Origin: an uncultured Clostridia bacterium
GTDB lineage: Bacteria > Bacillota > Clostridia > Oscillospirales > Acutalibacteraceae
NCBI GenBank assembly: GCA_937877675.1
Contig: CALEIS010000117.1
Span: 1 to 25,403, forward strand
Direction of reading: 5' to 3'
Length of the DNA stretch: 25,403 bases
In this document: positions 1 to 8,073 of the stretch, piece after piece
Layout of the letters: the number at the start of each line of letters is the position of its first letter
Position numbering within the stretch: position 1 is the stretch's first letter
Position numbers and translations under genes: made by a program
The notes under the pieces: generated by a model
The model's database searches: none
What the model saw: the letters and a program-made list of their open reading frames with translations, nothing else
What the model was told of the DNA's origin: nothing

Positions 1-184
1 TGAATTCCTCATACTTATTTGCTAAATCTTCAAGCTCAGTAGGACAAATAAAAGTAAAATCGGCAGGATAGAAAAAGAAAATACTCCATTTTCCTAAAAT
101 ATCGTCCTTTGAAACTGTTTTGAATTCATTTTCATGAAATGCGTAAGCCTTGAAATCTGATATTTCTTTATTGATAATCGACAT
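1..184 (-). CDS. ahpC: Peroxiredoxin AhpC, N-terminal part (3' end outside window)
   Basis: Typical 2-Cys peroxiredoxin that reduces hydrogen peroxide and alkyl hydroperoxides in the cytosol. Only the first 61 residues are present. The peroxidatic cysteine is visible as Cys47 in FICPTEL, preceded by FFFYPADFTF, which is the hallmark of the AhpC/TSA family. The start ATG (182-184) has a good Shine-Dalgarno (aaggagt) about 7 bases upstream. It lies 23 bases after the superoxide reductase stop, so the two form an operon: superoxide is reduced to peroxide, and AhpC removes the peroxide. The resolving cysteine is outside the window, so the subclass cannot be confirmed. Confidence 0.93.
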   Translation of the reverse strand, partial: MSIINKEISDFKAYAFHENEFKTVSKDDILGKWSIFFFYPADFTFICPTELEDLANKYEEF

Positions 185-207
185 ATTAATACTCCTTTTT
201 TGATTTG

Positions 208-582
208 TTATGCCTTCCAAAGGCTGTGTAGGTTGCAAAAGGCATAAACTGACTTAATCTTGTCACCTTTTGTTAAAGAGAACGAAATCTTAGGTGACAT
301 ACTTGGGGTTAATTTTTTCAACTGAAATCCTTCTTCAGTTTCTATACATACCCAATCTATATAATGTTCGTGAGTCATTGGATGCTCTATTTCACCTACA
401 CAAACTGTGACCGTTTCACCATCAACATTATAAACAGGTACGTGTTTTTCATGTGCTCCATCACTTGCTCCCGCGGTTATTTCTTGCATATTTTCACCGC
501 AACACTTTATTGGCACACCTTGGTCTTTTATCATTGTAATTATATTTCCACAATGATTACAGATAAAAAATCGAACTTTCAA
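208..582 (-). CDS. dfx: Superoxide reductase (desulfoferrodoxin, 2Fe type)
   Basis: Reduces superoxide to hydrogen peroxide without making oxygen, a defence typical of anaerobes. Numbered from the TTG start, the desulforedoxin-like centre I has Cys8, Cys11, Cys27 and Cys28. The catalytic centre II has His47, His67, His73, Cys116 and His119, with the Glu45-Lys46 pair next to the first His. All iron ligands of the two-iron class are present, and the 124-residue length is normal. I chose TTG at 580-582 because aaaggagg lies at ideal spacing upstream and the family begins at this point; a longer reading from 636 adds 18 non-family residues. It is followed directly by ahpC. The 94-base gap to the divergent MFS gene must hold its promoter, but I see no clear one. 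Confidence 0.95.
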   Translation of the reverse strand: MKVRFFICNHCGNIITMIKDQGVPIKCCGENMQEITAGASDGAHEKHVPVYNVDGETVTVCVGEIEHPMTHEHYIDWVCIETEEGFQLKKLTPSMSPKISFSLTKGDKIKSVYAFCNLHSLWKA

Positions 583-676
583 ATCTGTTTCCTCCTTTCT
601 AAGAAAAGTATTCCCAAATTCAGTTAATAAATACACGATAAAGTGGTTATGCTACAAACAGATTGGAAGTGACAAG

Positions 677-2095
677 ATGGAAAATATTTTAAAAAAACCT
701 CATATAAAAGGATTCACCCCTTATGCTCTTGCAGCTTTTCTTGTAGGATTAGTTGGTGGGTTTACCTCATTATTCAGTCCTGCTTTTGTCCAAGAGTTAA
801 ATCTTCCCTATAACAATACAACATGGACGGCTCTTGCTATGGCAATGTCAACTGCTGCTTTTTCACCTGTCCTTGGTAAGTTAGGAGACATAATAGGAAG
901 AAAAATAACTTTGCTAATGGGTATAGCTGTATTCATACTCGGTAATATTTTAACAGCAATAGCTTCGACATTATTTTTTATGTTGGCAGCCCGTTTTATA
1001 GTCGGTATAGGAACAGCTGCTATTGCACCCGTTGTAATATCATATATTCTTACAGAATTTCCACCCGATAAAATTGCAAAAGGCTTTGCTCTTTATATGT
1101 TTATTTCCAGTATTTCTGTAATTTTCGGTCCGACTATCGGAGGTTTAATTATTGAATACTACAATTGGCGCACAATGATATGGGTATGTGTCGTTATTTC
1201 GGTAATTATATTTATACTTTGCCTTTTAACCACTGATAAAAAAGTATCTGTAAAAAAAGAAATAAAAAATTTTGACGGTATAGGAGCCGTTTTCGTCTTA
1301 ATTTTCTTTAGTCTAGTTCTTTGCATACCTTCTTTTGGTCAAAATTTCGGATGGCAATCTGAAATGTTTTTAGTAGTTCTTATTGCGGCTATTATTTCAG
1401 GAATTGGTCTGTATATAGCAGAAAAAAAGGCATTGAACCCAATAATACAATGGGAATTTATAAAGAGAAAAGCATTTATTCTTTCTATCCTTGCTCTATT
1501 TCTCACTCAAGGACTTATGCAAGCAAATATGACTAATATGATTATTTTTATTAATTACACTCAACCACAAAATTCTGTTATATCAGGATATGCAATTTCG
1601 ATTATGTATGCGGGAATGTCTTTAGGTGCTCTTATTCTCGGTCCTTTGGCTGACCGTTATGAACCTAAAAAAATTCTTGTGGGTTCATTTGCCATTACAG
1701 GAATAGGTTGTGCCATAATGCTTTTATTTTCACAAAGCACATCTGTACTCTTATTTGCGACTTCTCTCGGATTGCTCGGATTCGGACTTGGTGGAAACGG
1801 TACTATATTTATGAAAGTTGTTTTATCAGGTCTTCCTCATAAAGACTCCGGAGCTGGAACAGGAATATATGGACTTTTCCGTGACCTTGCTGCTCCTTTT
1901 GGAGTAGCCGTATTTGTGCCAATGTTTACTAACAGAGTCGCAAATCTTATAGGCGTAGGTACACCTGAAGTGGCTGCCGCCATAGATTCAGTAAAATTAC
2001 TTGCTACAGTTGAAATTGTTTGTATTGTAATCGGACTCATCACAGTACTTTTTCTTCCAAAAATTTATCAAGATAAAAAAGGAGCAAAAATATGA
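677..2095 (+). CDS. MFS transporter, DHA2-like (possible drug or bile-acid exporter)
   Basis: Polytopic membrane protein of 472 residues with many hydrophobic segments, the size expected of 14-helix DHA2 proton antiporters. MFS motif A is visible at residues 67-76 (GKLGDIIGRK). A motif-C-like stretch, GPTIGGLI, begins at residue 151 and is typical of drug:H+ antiporters. The Shine-Dalgarno (ggaagtg) is weak. The stop overlaps the start of the following dehydrogenase (ATGA), so the two are translationally coupled. Because that dehydrogenase resembles bile-acid 7-alpha-HSDHs, the transporter could move bile acids or a related steroid; this is inference from the neighbour only. General multidrug efflux is the alternative. 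Confidence 0.85.
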   Translation: MENILKKPHIKGFTPYALAAFLVGLVGGFTSLFSPAFVQELNLPYNNTTWTALAMAMSTAAFSPVLGKLGDIIGRKITLLMGIAVFILGNILTAIASTLFFMLAARFIVGIGTAAIAPVVISYILTEFPPDKIAKGFALYMFISSISVIFGPTIGGLIIEYYNWRTMIWVCVVISVIIFILCLLTTDKKVSVKKEIKNFDGIGAVFVLIFFSLVLCIPSFGQNFGWQSEMFLVVLIAAIISGIGLYIAEKKALNPIIQWEFIKRKAFILSILALFLTQGLMQANMTNMIIFINYTQPQNSVISGYAISIMYAGMSLGALILGPLADRYEPKKILVGSFAITGIGCAIMLLFSQSTSVLLFATSLGLLGFGLGGNGTIFMKVVLSGLPHKDSGAGTGIYGLFRDLAAPFGVAVFVPMFTNRVANLIGVGTPEVAAAIDSVKLLATVEIVCIVIGLITVLFLPKIYQDKKGAKI

Positions 2096-2889
2096 AATTA
2101 AAAAATAAAGTTATTTTAATTACTGCATCCACAAGAGGTATTGGTTTAGCTTGTGTTAAGGAATGTGCAAAAGAGGGTGCTATCGTTTATATGGCAGCAA
2201 GAAATCTTGAACTTGCAAAAGAAGAAGCTGACAAACTTAACTCTCAAGGTTTCAATGTGAAATATGTTTATAATGATGCAAGTAAACCAGAATCTTATGT
2301 AACGATGATAGAAGATGTTATAAAAGATTCAGGACGAATTGATGTACTTGTAAATAATTTTGGAACTTCTAATCCGGGCAAAGACCTTGATTTTTCGAAT
2401 ACAGATATTGATGTTTTTATTGATACTGTTAATATAAATATCAGAAGTGTTTTTATGGCGAGTCAACAAGCAATAAAACATATGGCAAAACAAGGTGGTG
2501 GAAGTATTATTAATATTTCTTCGGTTGGTGGTCTTGTTCCTGATATTTCACAAGTTTCATATGGTACAAGCAAGGCTGCAATCAATTATCTGACAAAGCT
2601 TATTGCAGTACACGAAGCTAAGAATAATATTCGTTGTAACGCTGTCCTTCCCGGAATGACCGCAACTGACGCAGTTGAGAAAAACTTGACAGAGGAATTT
2701 AGAGAAGTATTTTTTCGCCACATACCTTTTAACAGAATGGGTAAGCCTGAGGAAATTGCAGCAGCAACTGTATATTTTGCAAGTGACGAATCAGCCTATA
2801 CAACAGGGCAGATTTTAACTATATCCGGTGGTTTTGGTTTGGCTACACCTCTCTATGGTGACTTATCACACAAAACAAACAGAAGATAA
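2092..2889 (+). CDS. SDR oxidoreductase resembling 7-alpha-hydroxysteroid dehydrogenase
   Basis: Classical short-chain dehydrogenase of 265 residues. The coenzyme motif is T11-ASTRGIG, followed by NNFG at 88-91. The catalytic residues are Ser143/144, Tyr157 and Lys161 (YGTSK), with an Asn at 114 or 116. Several stretches match, from memory, the 7-alpha-HSDHs of Clostridium sardiniense/absonum rather than generic FabG: VPDIS before the catalytic Tyr, NIRCNAVLPG after it, EFR..F..H.P.NR.G.PE, and a C-terminal GGF.L.TP.Y. TRGIG plus AAR at 35-37 suggests NADP(H) preference. The likely role is reversible oxidation of the 7-alpha hydroxyl of bile acids; another steroid or alcohol is possible. It overlaps the MFS stop by four bases and has its own Shine-Dalgarno (aaaggag). 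Confidence 0.87.
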   Translation: MKLKNKVILITASTRGIGLACVKECAKEGAIVYMAARNLELAKEEADKLNSQGFNVKYVYNDASKPESYVTMIEDVIKDSGRIDVLVNNFGTSNPGKDLDFSNTDIDVFIDTVNINIRSVFMASQQAIKHMAKQGGGSIINISSVGGLVPDISQVSYGTSKAAINYLTKLIAVHEAKNNIRCNAVLPGMTATDAVEKNLTEEFREVFFRHIPFNRMGKPEEIAAATVYFASDESAYTTGQILTISGGFGLATPLYGDLSHKTNRR

Positions 2890-2956
2890 ACTTATAATGC
2901 AACACTACCTCAAAAAAGGTGGATTGCATCAAACAATGTAATTAATGCAAAACCAA

Positions 2957-3003
2957 ATACCACTATTGATACAATTTAGGTCAATAGTGGTATCGTTATT
3001 TTA
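2957..3003 (+). terminator. Rho-independent terminator after the SDR gene
   Basis: Perfect 13-bp inverted repeat (2957-2969 with 2981-2993, arms ataccactattga and its complement), an 11-base loop, then a T-rich tail. It ends the MFS-SDR transcript. Confidence 0.85.
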
Positions 3004-3032
3004 TATTAAATTTATGCCATTAAAAAAATTAG

Positions 3033-3075
3033 AGCGTTGCATTTAGGAAGACATATCCCCTCTTGCAACGCTTAT
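3033..3075. terminator. Bidirectional terminator, copy 1 of a repeated stem-loop
   Basis: Outer 9-bp stem agcgttgca/tgcaacgct (3033-3041 with 3064-3072) enclosing a short inner GGA/TCC pairing. T-runs follow in both directions: cttattttattt on the plus strand, and the complement of taaaaaaatt on the minus strand. It lies between the convergent SDR and alpha-glucosidase genes. An almost identical element occurs at 22515-22550. Confidence 0.85.
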
Positions 3076-3076
3076 T

Positions 3077-4672
3077 TTATTTATTTAACTTGAATACTGC
3101 ACATTCATATGGCATATATATTCCGTTTATGTTTCGTTGTTTGCTATTGGTTAATACCAATTCACAATCCACATCAAGTTTTAACTCATTGTTGTTTTCA
3201 AAATTGCAAACGATAATATAGCATTCGTCTTCTGTGTAACGTTTGTAAATGTATATACCTTTCCTATCTTCGGTAATGTTTTTATATTTACCGGTAATAA
3301 AAGCTGCATTTTCTCTCCTGAGTTTAAGAAGTCTCTGAAAATATTTATACACAGACTTATCCGACTTTAAATCTGTTTGCACATTGATTTCCTTATATCT
3401 GTTATACACCGGAATCCATGGTTTTCCTCCAAAACCTGAATTGTCTGAATCATCCCATGACATTGGTCTTCTTCCAGCATCACGTGTTCCAAAATTCATA
3501 TTACGGAACAACTCTTCTTCACTCTGATTTCTTGGATTCATTTTATAATAATTAACCGTTTCTATATCATCATAATCTTGGATATTTTCAGAATATGGAT
3601 TTACTGTTCCTATTTCTTGTCCTTGATAAATAAACGGAATGCCCTTTTGCAGATACATCATTGTTGCTAACATTGTAGCTGACTCATACCGCTTATCGGT
3701 ATCATTTGCAAATCTTGATACACTTCTAGGCTGGTCGTGATTTTCAAAGAAAAGTGTTGATACAAGCTCGTTTTCTTGCATAAAATCTTGCCATTTAATA
3801 AGTTTATTACGCACATCATCAAGAGTGAACGGAACAGGGTCAAATCTGCCATGTTCGCCATAGCCAACTACAATATGGTCAAACTGAAACAATGTTGAAA
3901 GTTCGTCTCGGTCAGCTCCTATTAAAAACTTTATATTTTCCTCTTTTGCTCCCCAACATTCTCCTACCGTAAAGATATGGGAAACTTCATCTCTTCCAAA
4001 AAGCATTTTTATGTACTCGTGTAGTCTGGGACCGTTTCCGTTTCGGTTTTCAACAAAATCCTTTGAAATTTGGTCCAACACATCACATCTGAAGCCATCA
4101 ACACCAAGACCAACCCAATAATCTATAACATCAATCATTTCTTGTCTTACCTTTGGATTTTCCCAGTTCAAATCAGGTTGTCCAATGGCATATGAATGAA
4201 GATAATATTGATTTGTTGTTTCATCGTACTGCCATGCAGAGCCACCAAAGCAGGATTCCCAGTCATTTAATGGCTCATCCACCCAATAATAGTAGTCACG
4301 ATATGGGTTATCTTTAGATTTCCTTGATTCCTTGAACCATTTGTGTTCAGCAGACGTATGATTGGCAACAAAGTCCATTACAAGTTTCATATCACGTTTA
4401 TGGATTTCTGCTACCATTCTTTTCCAGTCATCCAGTGTACCAAACTCATCCATAATATCGCGATAGTCAGATATATCGTAGCCGTTATCCTCATTTGGAC
4501 TCTTATAGCATGGACAAAGCCATATGGTGTTTACACCAAGATTTTTTATGTAGTCAAGTTTTTGCGTTATACCGTTAATATCTCCTATGCCATCTGCATT
4601 TGAATCTTTAAAGCTTCTGGGATATATCTGATATACAACCATTTCTTGAAATTTGTTTTGTTTTTCTGTCAT
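3077..4672 (-). CDS. GH13 alpha-glucosidase (oligo-1,6-glucosidase-like)
   Basis: Cytosolic alpha-amylase-family hydrolase of 531 residues with no signal peptide, releasing glucose from the non-reducing end of short alpha-glucosides. The family regions are visible: DFVANH at 100-105, QPDLN at 165-169, GFRCD with the nucleophile Asp197, VGECW with the acid/base Glu238, and ENHDQPR with the transition-state Asp313. Length and domain order fit oligo-1,6-glucosidases. The region after the nucleophile reads CDVLD instead of the common MDVIN, and GEC follows the acid/base region, so the linkage specificity is uncertain. The start has a good Shine-Dalgarno (ataggagaa). It is transcribed divergently from the rhamnosidase, with a candidate promoter and operator between them. 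Confidence 0.93.
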   Translation of the reverse strand: MTEKQNKFQEMVVYQIYPRSFKDSNADGIGDINGITQKLDYIKNLGVNTIWLCPCYKSPNEDNGYDISDYRDIMDEFGTLDDWKRMVAEIHKRDMKLVMDFVANHTSAEHKWFKESRKSKDNPYRDYYYWVDEPLNDWESCFGGSAWQYDETTNQYYLHSYAIGQPDLNWENPKVRQEMIDVIDYWVGLGVDGFRCDVLDQISKDFVENRNGNGPRLHEYIKMLFGRDEVSHIFTVGECWGAKEENIKFLIGADRDELSTLFQFDHIVVGYGEHGRFDPVPFTLDDVRNKLIKWQDFMQENELVSTLFFENHDQPRSVSRFANDTDKRYESATMLATMMYLQKGIPFIYQGQEIGTVNPYSENIQDYDDIETVNYYKMNPRNQSEEELFRNMNFGTRDAGRRPMSWDDSDNSGFGGKPWIPVYNRYKEINVQTDLKSDKSVYKYFQRLLKLRRENAAFITGKYKNITEDRKGIYIYKRYTEDECYIIVCNFENNNELKLDVDCELVLTNSKQRNINGIYMPYECAVFKLNK

Positions 4673-4705
4673 TTCATATTCTCCTATGTTACTTTTAACG
4701 TTTTT

Positions 4706-4734
4706 ATCATATCAAAATTGCATGACATCTGCAA
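4706..4734 (-). promoter_or_regulatory. Promoter of the GH13 gene with overlapping operator-like palindrome
   Basis: On the minus strand, a -10 TATGAT (4706-4711) lies 17 bases from a weak -35 TTGCAG (4729-4734). The spacer and -35 are covered by an inverted repeat TTGCA-N7-TGCAA (4718-4734), the size and position expected for a repressor dimer. A LacI-family regulator would fit a sugar locus, but none is encoded in the window. Confidence 0.5.
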
Positions 4735-4801
4735 TATCTTTTACTACAACATTTACACAAAAACTAAATTGAAGGATTGTTTAATGTTGCCCAAATAATT
4801 A

Positions 4802-4830
4802 TTGTAATCCGACAACACCTGTGATACAAT
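4802..4830 (+). promoter_or_regulatory. Promoter of the rhamnosidase gene
   Basis: -35 TTGTAA (4802-4807), a 17-base spacer, and -10 TACAAT (4825-4830). The two boxes are nearly reverse complements (ATTGTA/TACAAT), so the region could also be a protein-binding site. Transcription would start near 4837, ahead of the ATG at 4893. Confidence 0.55.
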
Positions 4831-4892
4831 CGGTTTATCAATCAAATTGACAGATGTTGACTTTCTTAACATATAACAAAAAGGTGATTACT

Positions 4893-7013
4893 ATGCTAAA
4901 AGCCAATTGGATACTCCCTTCATATAATATGGGTAAAGTATGTCCTCTTTTCAGAAAAGATTTTAGTATTGATAAGCAAGTAAATTCCGCAACCTTGTAT
5001 ATAACAGCACGTGGTGTTTACGAAGCAACAATCAATAGTAAGCGTGTCGGTGATTTTATTATGGCACCTGGTTGGACATCTTACCACAACCGTATGCAGG
5101 TACAATCCTATGATGTAACGGAATTATTGCAAGAAGATAACAGCATAATTCTCGAACTTGCTGAAGGTTGGTTTTGGCGACTAAAAAAATCACAACCAAA
5201 GGCAATTATCGCACAGTTACATATTGATTATGCTGATGGCACTGAAGAAGATATAGGCACTGACGAAAGTTGGTTTGTAGCAGAAAGTAATCTTCGCTTT
5301 TGCCATTTGTACGATGGTATCAGATATGATGCAACTCATACACCTGTCTTTGACACCCTTGCAAAAATTGCATCGGATAACTCTCAAGATTTACTCATAC
5401 CTCAGGAGGGTGAAATCGTAAAAGAGCATGAGCGTCTATGTGTAAAAGAAATAATCATAACACCAAAGGGTGAAACTGTACTTGATTTTGGTCAGAATAT
5501 GACAGGCTATCTTGAAATTGCAGTAGATGCCAACGAAGGTGACGAAATCAGTTTTTCTTTCGGTGAAATTCTCGACAAAGACGGTAATTTCTACAATGCA
5601 AATTATCGTAGTGCAAAATGTCTGTATGAATATATCTGTAAAGACGGAAAACAAACCTACAAGCCTAATCTTACCTTCTATGGTTTTAGATATGTCCGTG
5701 TAGATTCATATCCTACTGACATTGACCCAAATAATTTTACCGCTATTGTTGTTCATAGTGAAATGAAACGCACGGGATATATTGAAAGCTCTGACCCATT
5801 CCTCAATCAGTTATTCAGCAATATTATTTGGGGACAGAAAGGTAATTTCCTTGATATTCCTACCGATTGCCCACAACGTGACGAAAGACTCGGCTGGACA
5901 GGAGATGCTCAGGTTTTCATAAAAACTGCAAGTTATAACTATGATGTTCTTAATTTCTTTAAAAAGTGGTTAAATGATGTTAAGGCTGAGCAATATGAAA
6001 ATGGTGCAGTACCCGATTTTTTCCCATCCATATATCCTCGTAAGCCTAGGATAAGTACCGCTTGGGGTGATGCAATAGCTATATGTCCATGGCAATGCTA
6101 TCTTACATATGGTGATACAGAAATTTTAGAAAATCTCTTTGAGTCTATTCGCAAATGGGTGGATTATATCACTAAATCTACTACCAAATCAAATCTTTGG
6201 TTTGGTGGCAAACATTATGCCGATTGGTTGGAACTTGGTGGTAAATACGGAGATTTCAAGGGTCCCACACGCGATAATCTTGTTGCTTCCGCATACTATG
6301 CTAACACAGTAAACATACTCGTAAAAGCAGGTAAATTACTCGGATATGATGTTTCATATTATGAAACACTTTATAAAAACATACGCACTGCCTTTATTGC
6401 CGAATTTCACGATGACTTCAAAACTCAAACTGAACACATAATGGCACTTCAATTTGAGCTTACGGATAAACCACAAGAGGTAGCAGACTCTTTGGCTGCA
6501 CTCATACATAAAAAAGGAGATATTCTGCAGACAGGTTTCGTTGGTACACCATATATTCTTCATGTTTTATCTCGTTATGGCTATACAGAACTTGCTTATA
6601 CATTACTTCTCAGAAAAGAATATCCATCATGGTTATACCCTATCAGCAAAGGTGCAACAACAATATGGGAACATTGGGATGGCATCAAGCCCAATGGTGA
6701 CATTTGGCCAGTATCAATGAATTCATACAACCACTATGCATATGGTGCTGTCGGTGACTGGATGTATGGCGTTATTGCAGGTATCAATACAGTTGAGGAT
6801 GCCCCTGGATTTGCTAAAATTCATTTTACACCTTCCCCTGATGACCGCATTGAATGGTTTAAGGCAGAAATTGATACTAATTACGGCAAGGTATCTTCAC
6901 GCTGGTGGCACGAAGAAGGTAAAGTGCACTACGAAATTATCACGCCTGTGGATTCAACCGCTGTTATTGAAGGTAAAGAATATAATATTTCAGCGGGTAA
7001 ACATATCTTCTGA
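4893..7013 (+). CDS. GH78 alpha-L-rhamnosidase
   Basis: Hydrolyses terminal alpha-L-rhamnose from glycosides or oligosaccharides. The 706-residue protein starts with the beta-sandwich N-terminal domains of bacterial rhamnosidases. The (alpha/alpha)6 catalytic domain follows, marked by DCPQRDERLGWTGD at 325-338, where Glu331 is the likely general acid. A second conserved acid is Glu593 in TTIWEHWDG, the likely general base. WGDA and PW motifs lie between them. There is no signal peptide, so it works in the cytosol on imported substrate. I chose ATG 4893 over the in-frame ATG at 4854 because aaggtg (4881-4886) is correctly spaced and the family starts at the ANWI segment. It is followed by a GDPD-family gene after 57 bases, probably in the same transcript. 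Confidence 0.92.
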   Translation: MLKANWILPSYNMGKVCPLFRKDFSIDKQVNSATLYITARGVYEATINSKRVGDFIMAPGWTSYHNRMQVQSYDVTELLQEDNSIILELAEGWFWRLKKSQPKAIIAQLHIDYADGTEEDIGTDESWFVAESNLRFCHLYDGIRYDATHTPVFDTLAKIASDNSQDLLIPQEGEIVKEHERLCVKEIIITPKGETVLDFGQNMTGYLEIAVDANEGDEISFSFGEILDKDGNFYNANYRSAKCLYEYICKDGKQTYKPNLTFYGFRYVRVDSYPTDIDPNNFTAIVVHSEMKRTGYIESSDPFLNQLFSNIIWGQKGNFLDIPTDCPQRDERLGWTGDAQVFIKTASYNYDVLNFFKKWLNDVKAEQYENGAVPDFFPSIYPRKPRISTAWGDAIAICPWQCYLTYGDTEILENLFESIRKWVDYITKSTTKSNLWFGGKHYADWLELGGKYGDFKGPTRDNLVASAYYANTVNILVKAGKLLGYDVSYYETLYKNIRTAFIAEFHDDFKTQTEHIMALQFELTDKPQEVADSLAALIHKKGDILQTGFVGTPYILHVLSRYGYTELAYTLLLRKEYPSWLYPISKGATTIWEHWDGIKPNGDIWPVSMNSYNHYAYGAVGDWMYGVIAGINTVEDAPGFAKIHFTPSPDDRIEWFKAEIDTNYGKVSSRWWHEEGKVHYEIITPVDSTAVIEGKEYNISAGKHIF

Positions 7014-7070
7014 AAATTCTTCAAGGTGTCAAACTTCTTATAAATATTTTTGAAAAGTGTGGTGTGACGA

Positions 7071-7904
7071 ATGTCAAGTAAATTTCATGAAAAAGCAAAG
7101 GAAAATGTCATAATAGTTGCACATCGTGGTGTTGCAGGTGGAAACATTCCTTGTAACACATTGGCTTCTTATGAAATCGCCCTTAAACAAGGTGCTGATA
7201 TGATTGAAATTGATGTGAGTCGCAGTATAGATGGAGAATTGTTCCTTTTTCATCCGTCAATGGAGCATGCTCATCTTAACAAACCCTTACTTCTGCCTAC
7301 ACTCCCATTCAATATGATTAAAAAACTTCATTATGTAAACTGTGATAACACACCTACTCAATTCGGTATCTCTTCATTGGATGACTTTTTTGAACAATTC
7401 AAAAACAGATGTTTCATAAATGTAGATAAATTTTGGAATAACCCTGAAAAAATTTATCGTACAATTAAACGCCATGGAATGACTGACCAAGTGCTTGTAA
7501 AGAGTAAGGTAAATAAAAAGGTAATTAAAGTGCTTGAAGAGTTGTGCCCAGAATTACCGTTTATGCCAATTGTACATGATGTACATCCCACTCACGAAGA
7601 ATTGATGACAAAAAAACTCAACTATGTCGGTGTTGAATGCGTTTTTGCCAATGATAACGCAGCAATAGCACAGAATGAATTCGTCAAAAAAATGCATCAG
7701 GATGAAAAACTTGTGTGGTTTAACTCTATTATTTACAATTACAAAGACCAACTTGCAGGTGGTCATAGTGATGATACAGCTTTAACGGTATCCGAGGACT
7801 ATGGTTGGGGATGGCTTGTCGATAAAGGTGCAGATTTTATCCAGACCGACTGGCCAATGATGCTTATAAATTATCTTAAAAAGGCAGACAAGTATTATAA
7901 GTAG
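7071..7904 (+). CDS. Glycerophosphodiester phosphodiesterase family protein with altered active-site Glu
   Basis: TIM-barrel GDPD-family protein of 277 residues, cytosolic. Seen at the N terminus: HRG (His18-Arg19), GADMIEID with the metal-ligand pair Glu46 and Asp48, and His61, as in GDPDs that split glycerophosphodiesters into glycerol-3-phosphate and an alcohol. The usual PENT motif reads PCNT (Cys28 in place of Glu), and the usual HD after the third strand reads HPS. The substrate or mechanism may therefore differ from classical GlpQ/UgpQ. It sits between a rhamnosidase and a sugar symporter, which suggests a sugar-linked phosphodiester; a glycosidase-like role on a GDPD fold cannot be excluded. 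The Shine-Dalgarno (ggtgtg) is weak. Confidence 0.8.
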   Translation: MSSKFHEKAKENVIIVAHRGVAGGNIPCNTLASYEIALKQGADMIEIDVSRSIDGELFLFHPSMEHAHLNKPLLLPTLPFNMIKKLHYVNCDNTPTQFGISSLDDFFEQFKNRCFINVDKFWNNPEKIYRTIKRHGMTDQVLVKSKVNKKVIKVLEELCPELPFMPIVHDVHPTHEELMTKKLNYVGVECVFANDNAAIAQNEFVKKMHQDEKLVWFNSIIYNYKDQLAGGHSDDTALTVSEDYGWGWLVDKGADFIQTDWPMMLINYLKKADKYYK

Positions 7905-8014
7905 TCAAACCATATTTTATTACTTAATTTTTCGTATTTAATTATTGCAATCACATGAAATGGCAAAACAAAAATCAACATCTATAATTTGGCTGTTTAC
8001 TTTTACTAAATAAC

Positions 8015-8043
8015 TTGAAAACCACTTTTAAAAATGTTAAAAT
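8015..8043 (+). promoter_or_regulatory. Promoter of the GPH symporter gene
   Basis: -35 TTGAAA (8015-8020), a 17-base spacer, and -10 TAAAAT (8038-8043), each with one mismatch to the sigma-A consensus. The leader is about 25 bases, with tggag at 8061-8065 before the ATG. The rest of the 169-base gap (7905-8073) shows no terminator. Confidence 0.65.
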
Positions 8044-8073
8044 TAAACAAATTATAACCTTGGAGATGATAGA

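Noticed and set aside
583..676. Promoters in the SOR-MFS divergent gap
   Set aside because: Only poor matches were found (for example TTGTAG-18-TATTTA on the minus strand), so none is listed although promoters must exist there.
2898..2928. Hairpin tgcaa...acct/aggt...ttgca after the SDR gene
   Set aside because: The stem is broken by an internal loop and has no T-tract; the perfect 13-bp stem at 2957-2993 is the better terminator.
4854..4892. Upstream ATG (4854) as rhamnosidase start
   Set aside because: It adds 13 residues unlike the family and has no Shine-Dalgarno; ATG 4893 has aaggtg at proper spacing.
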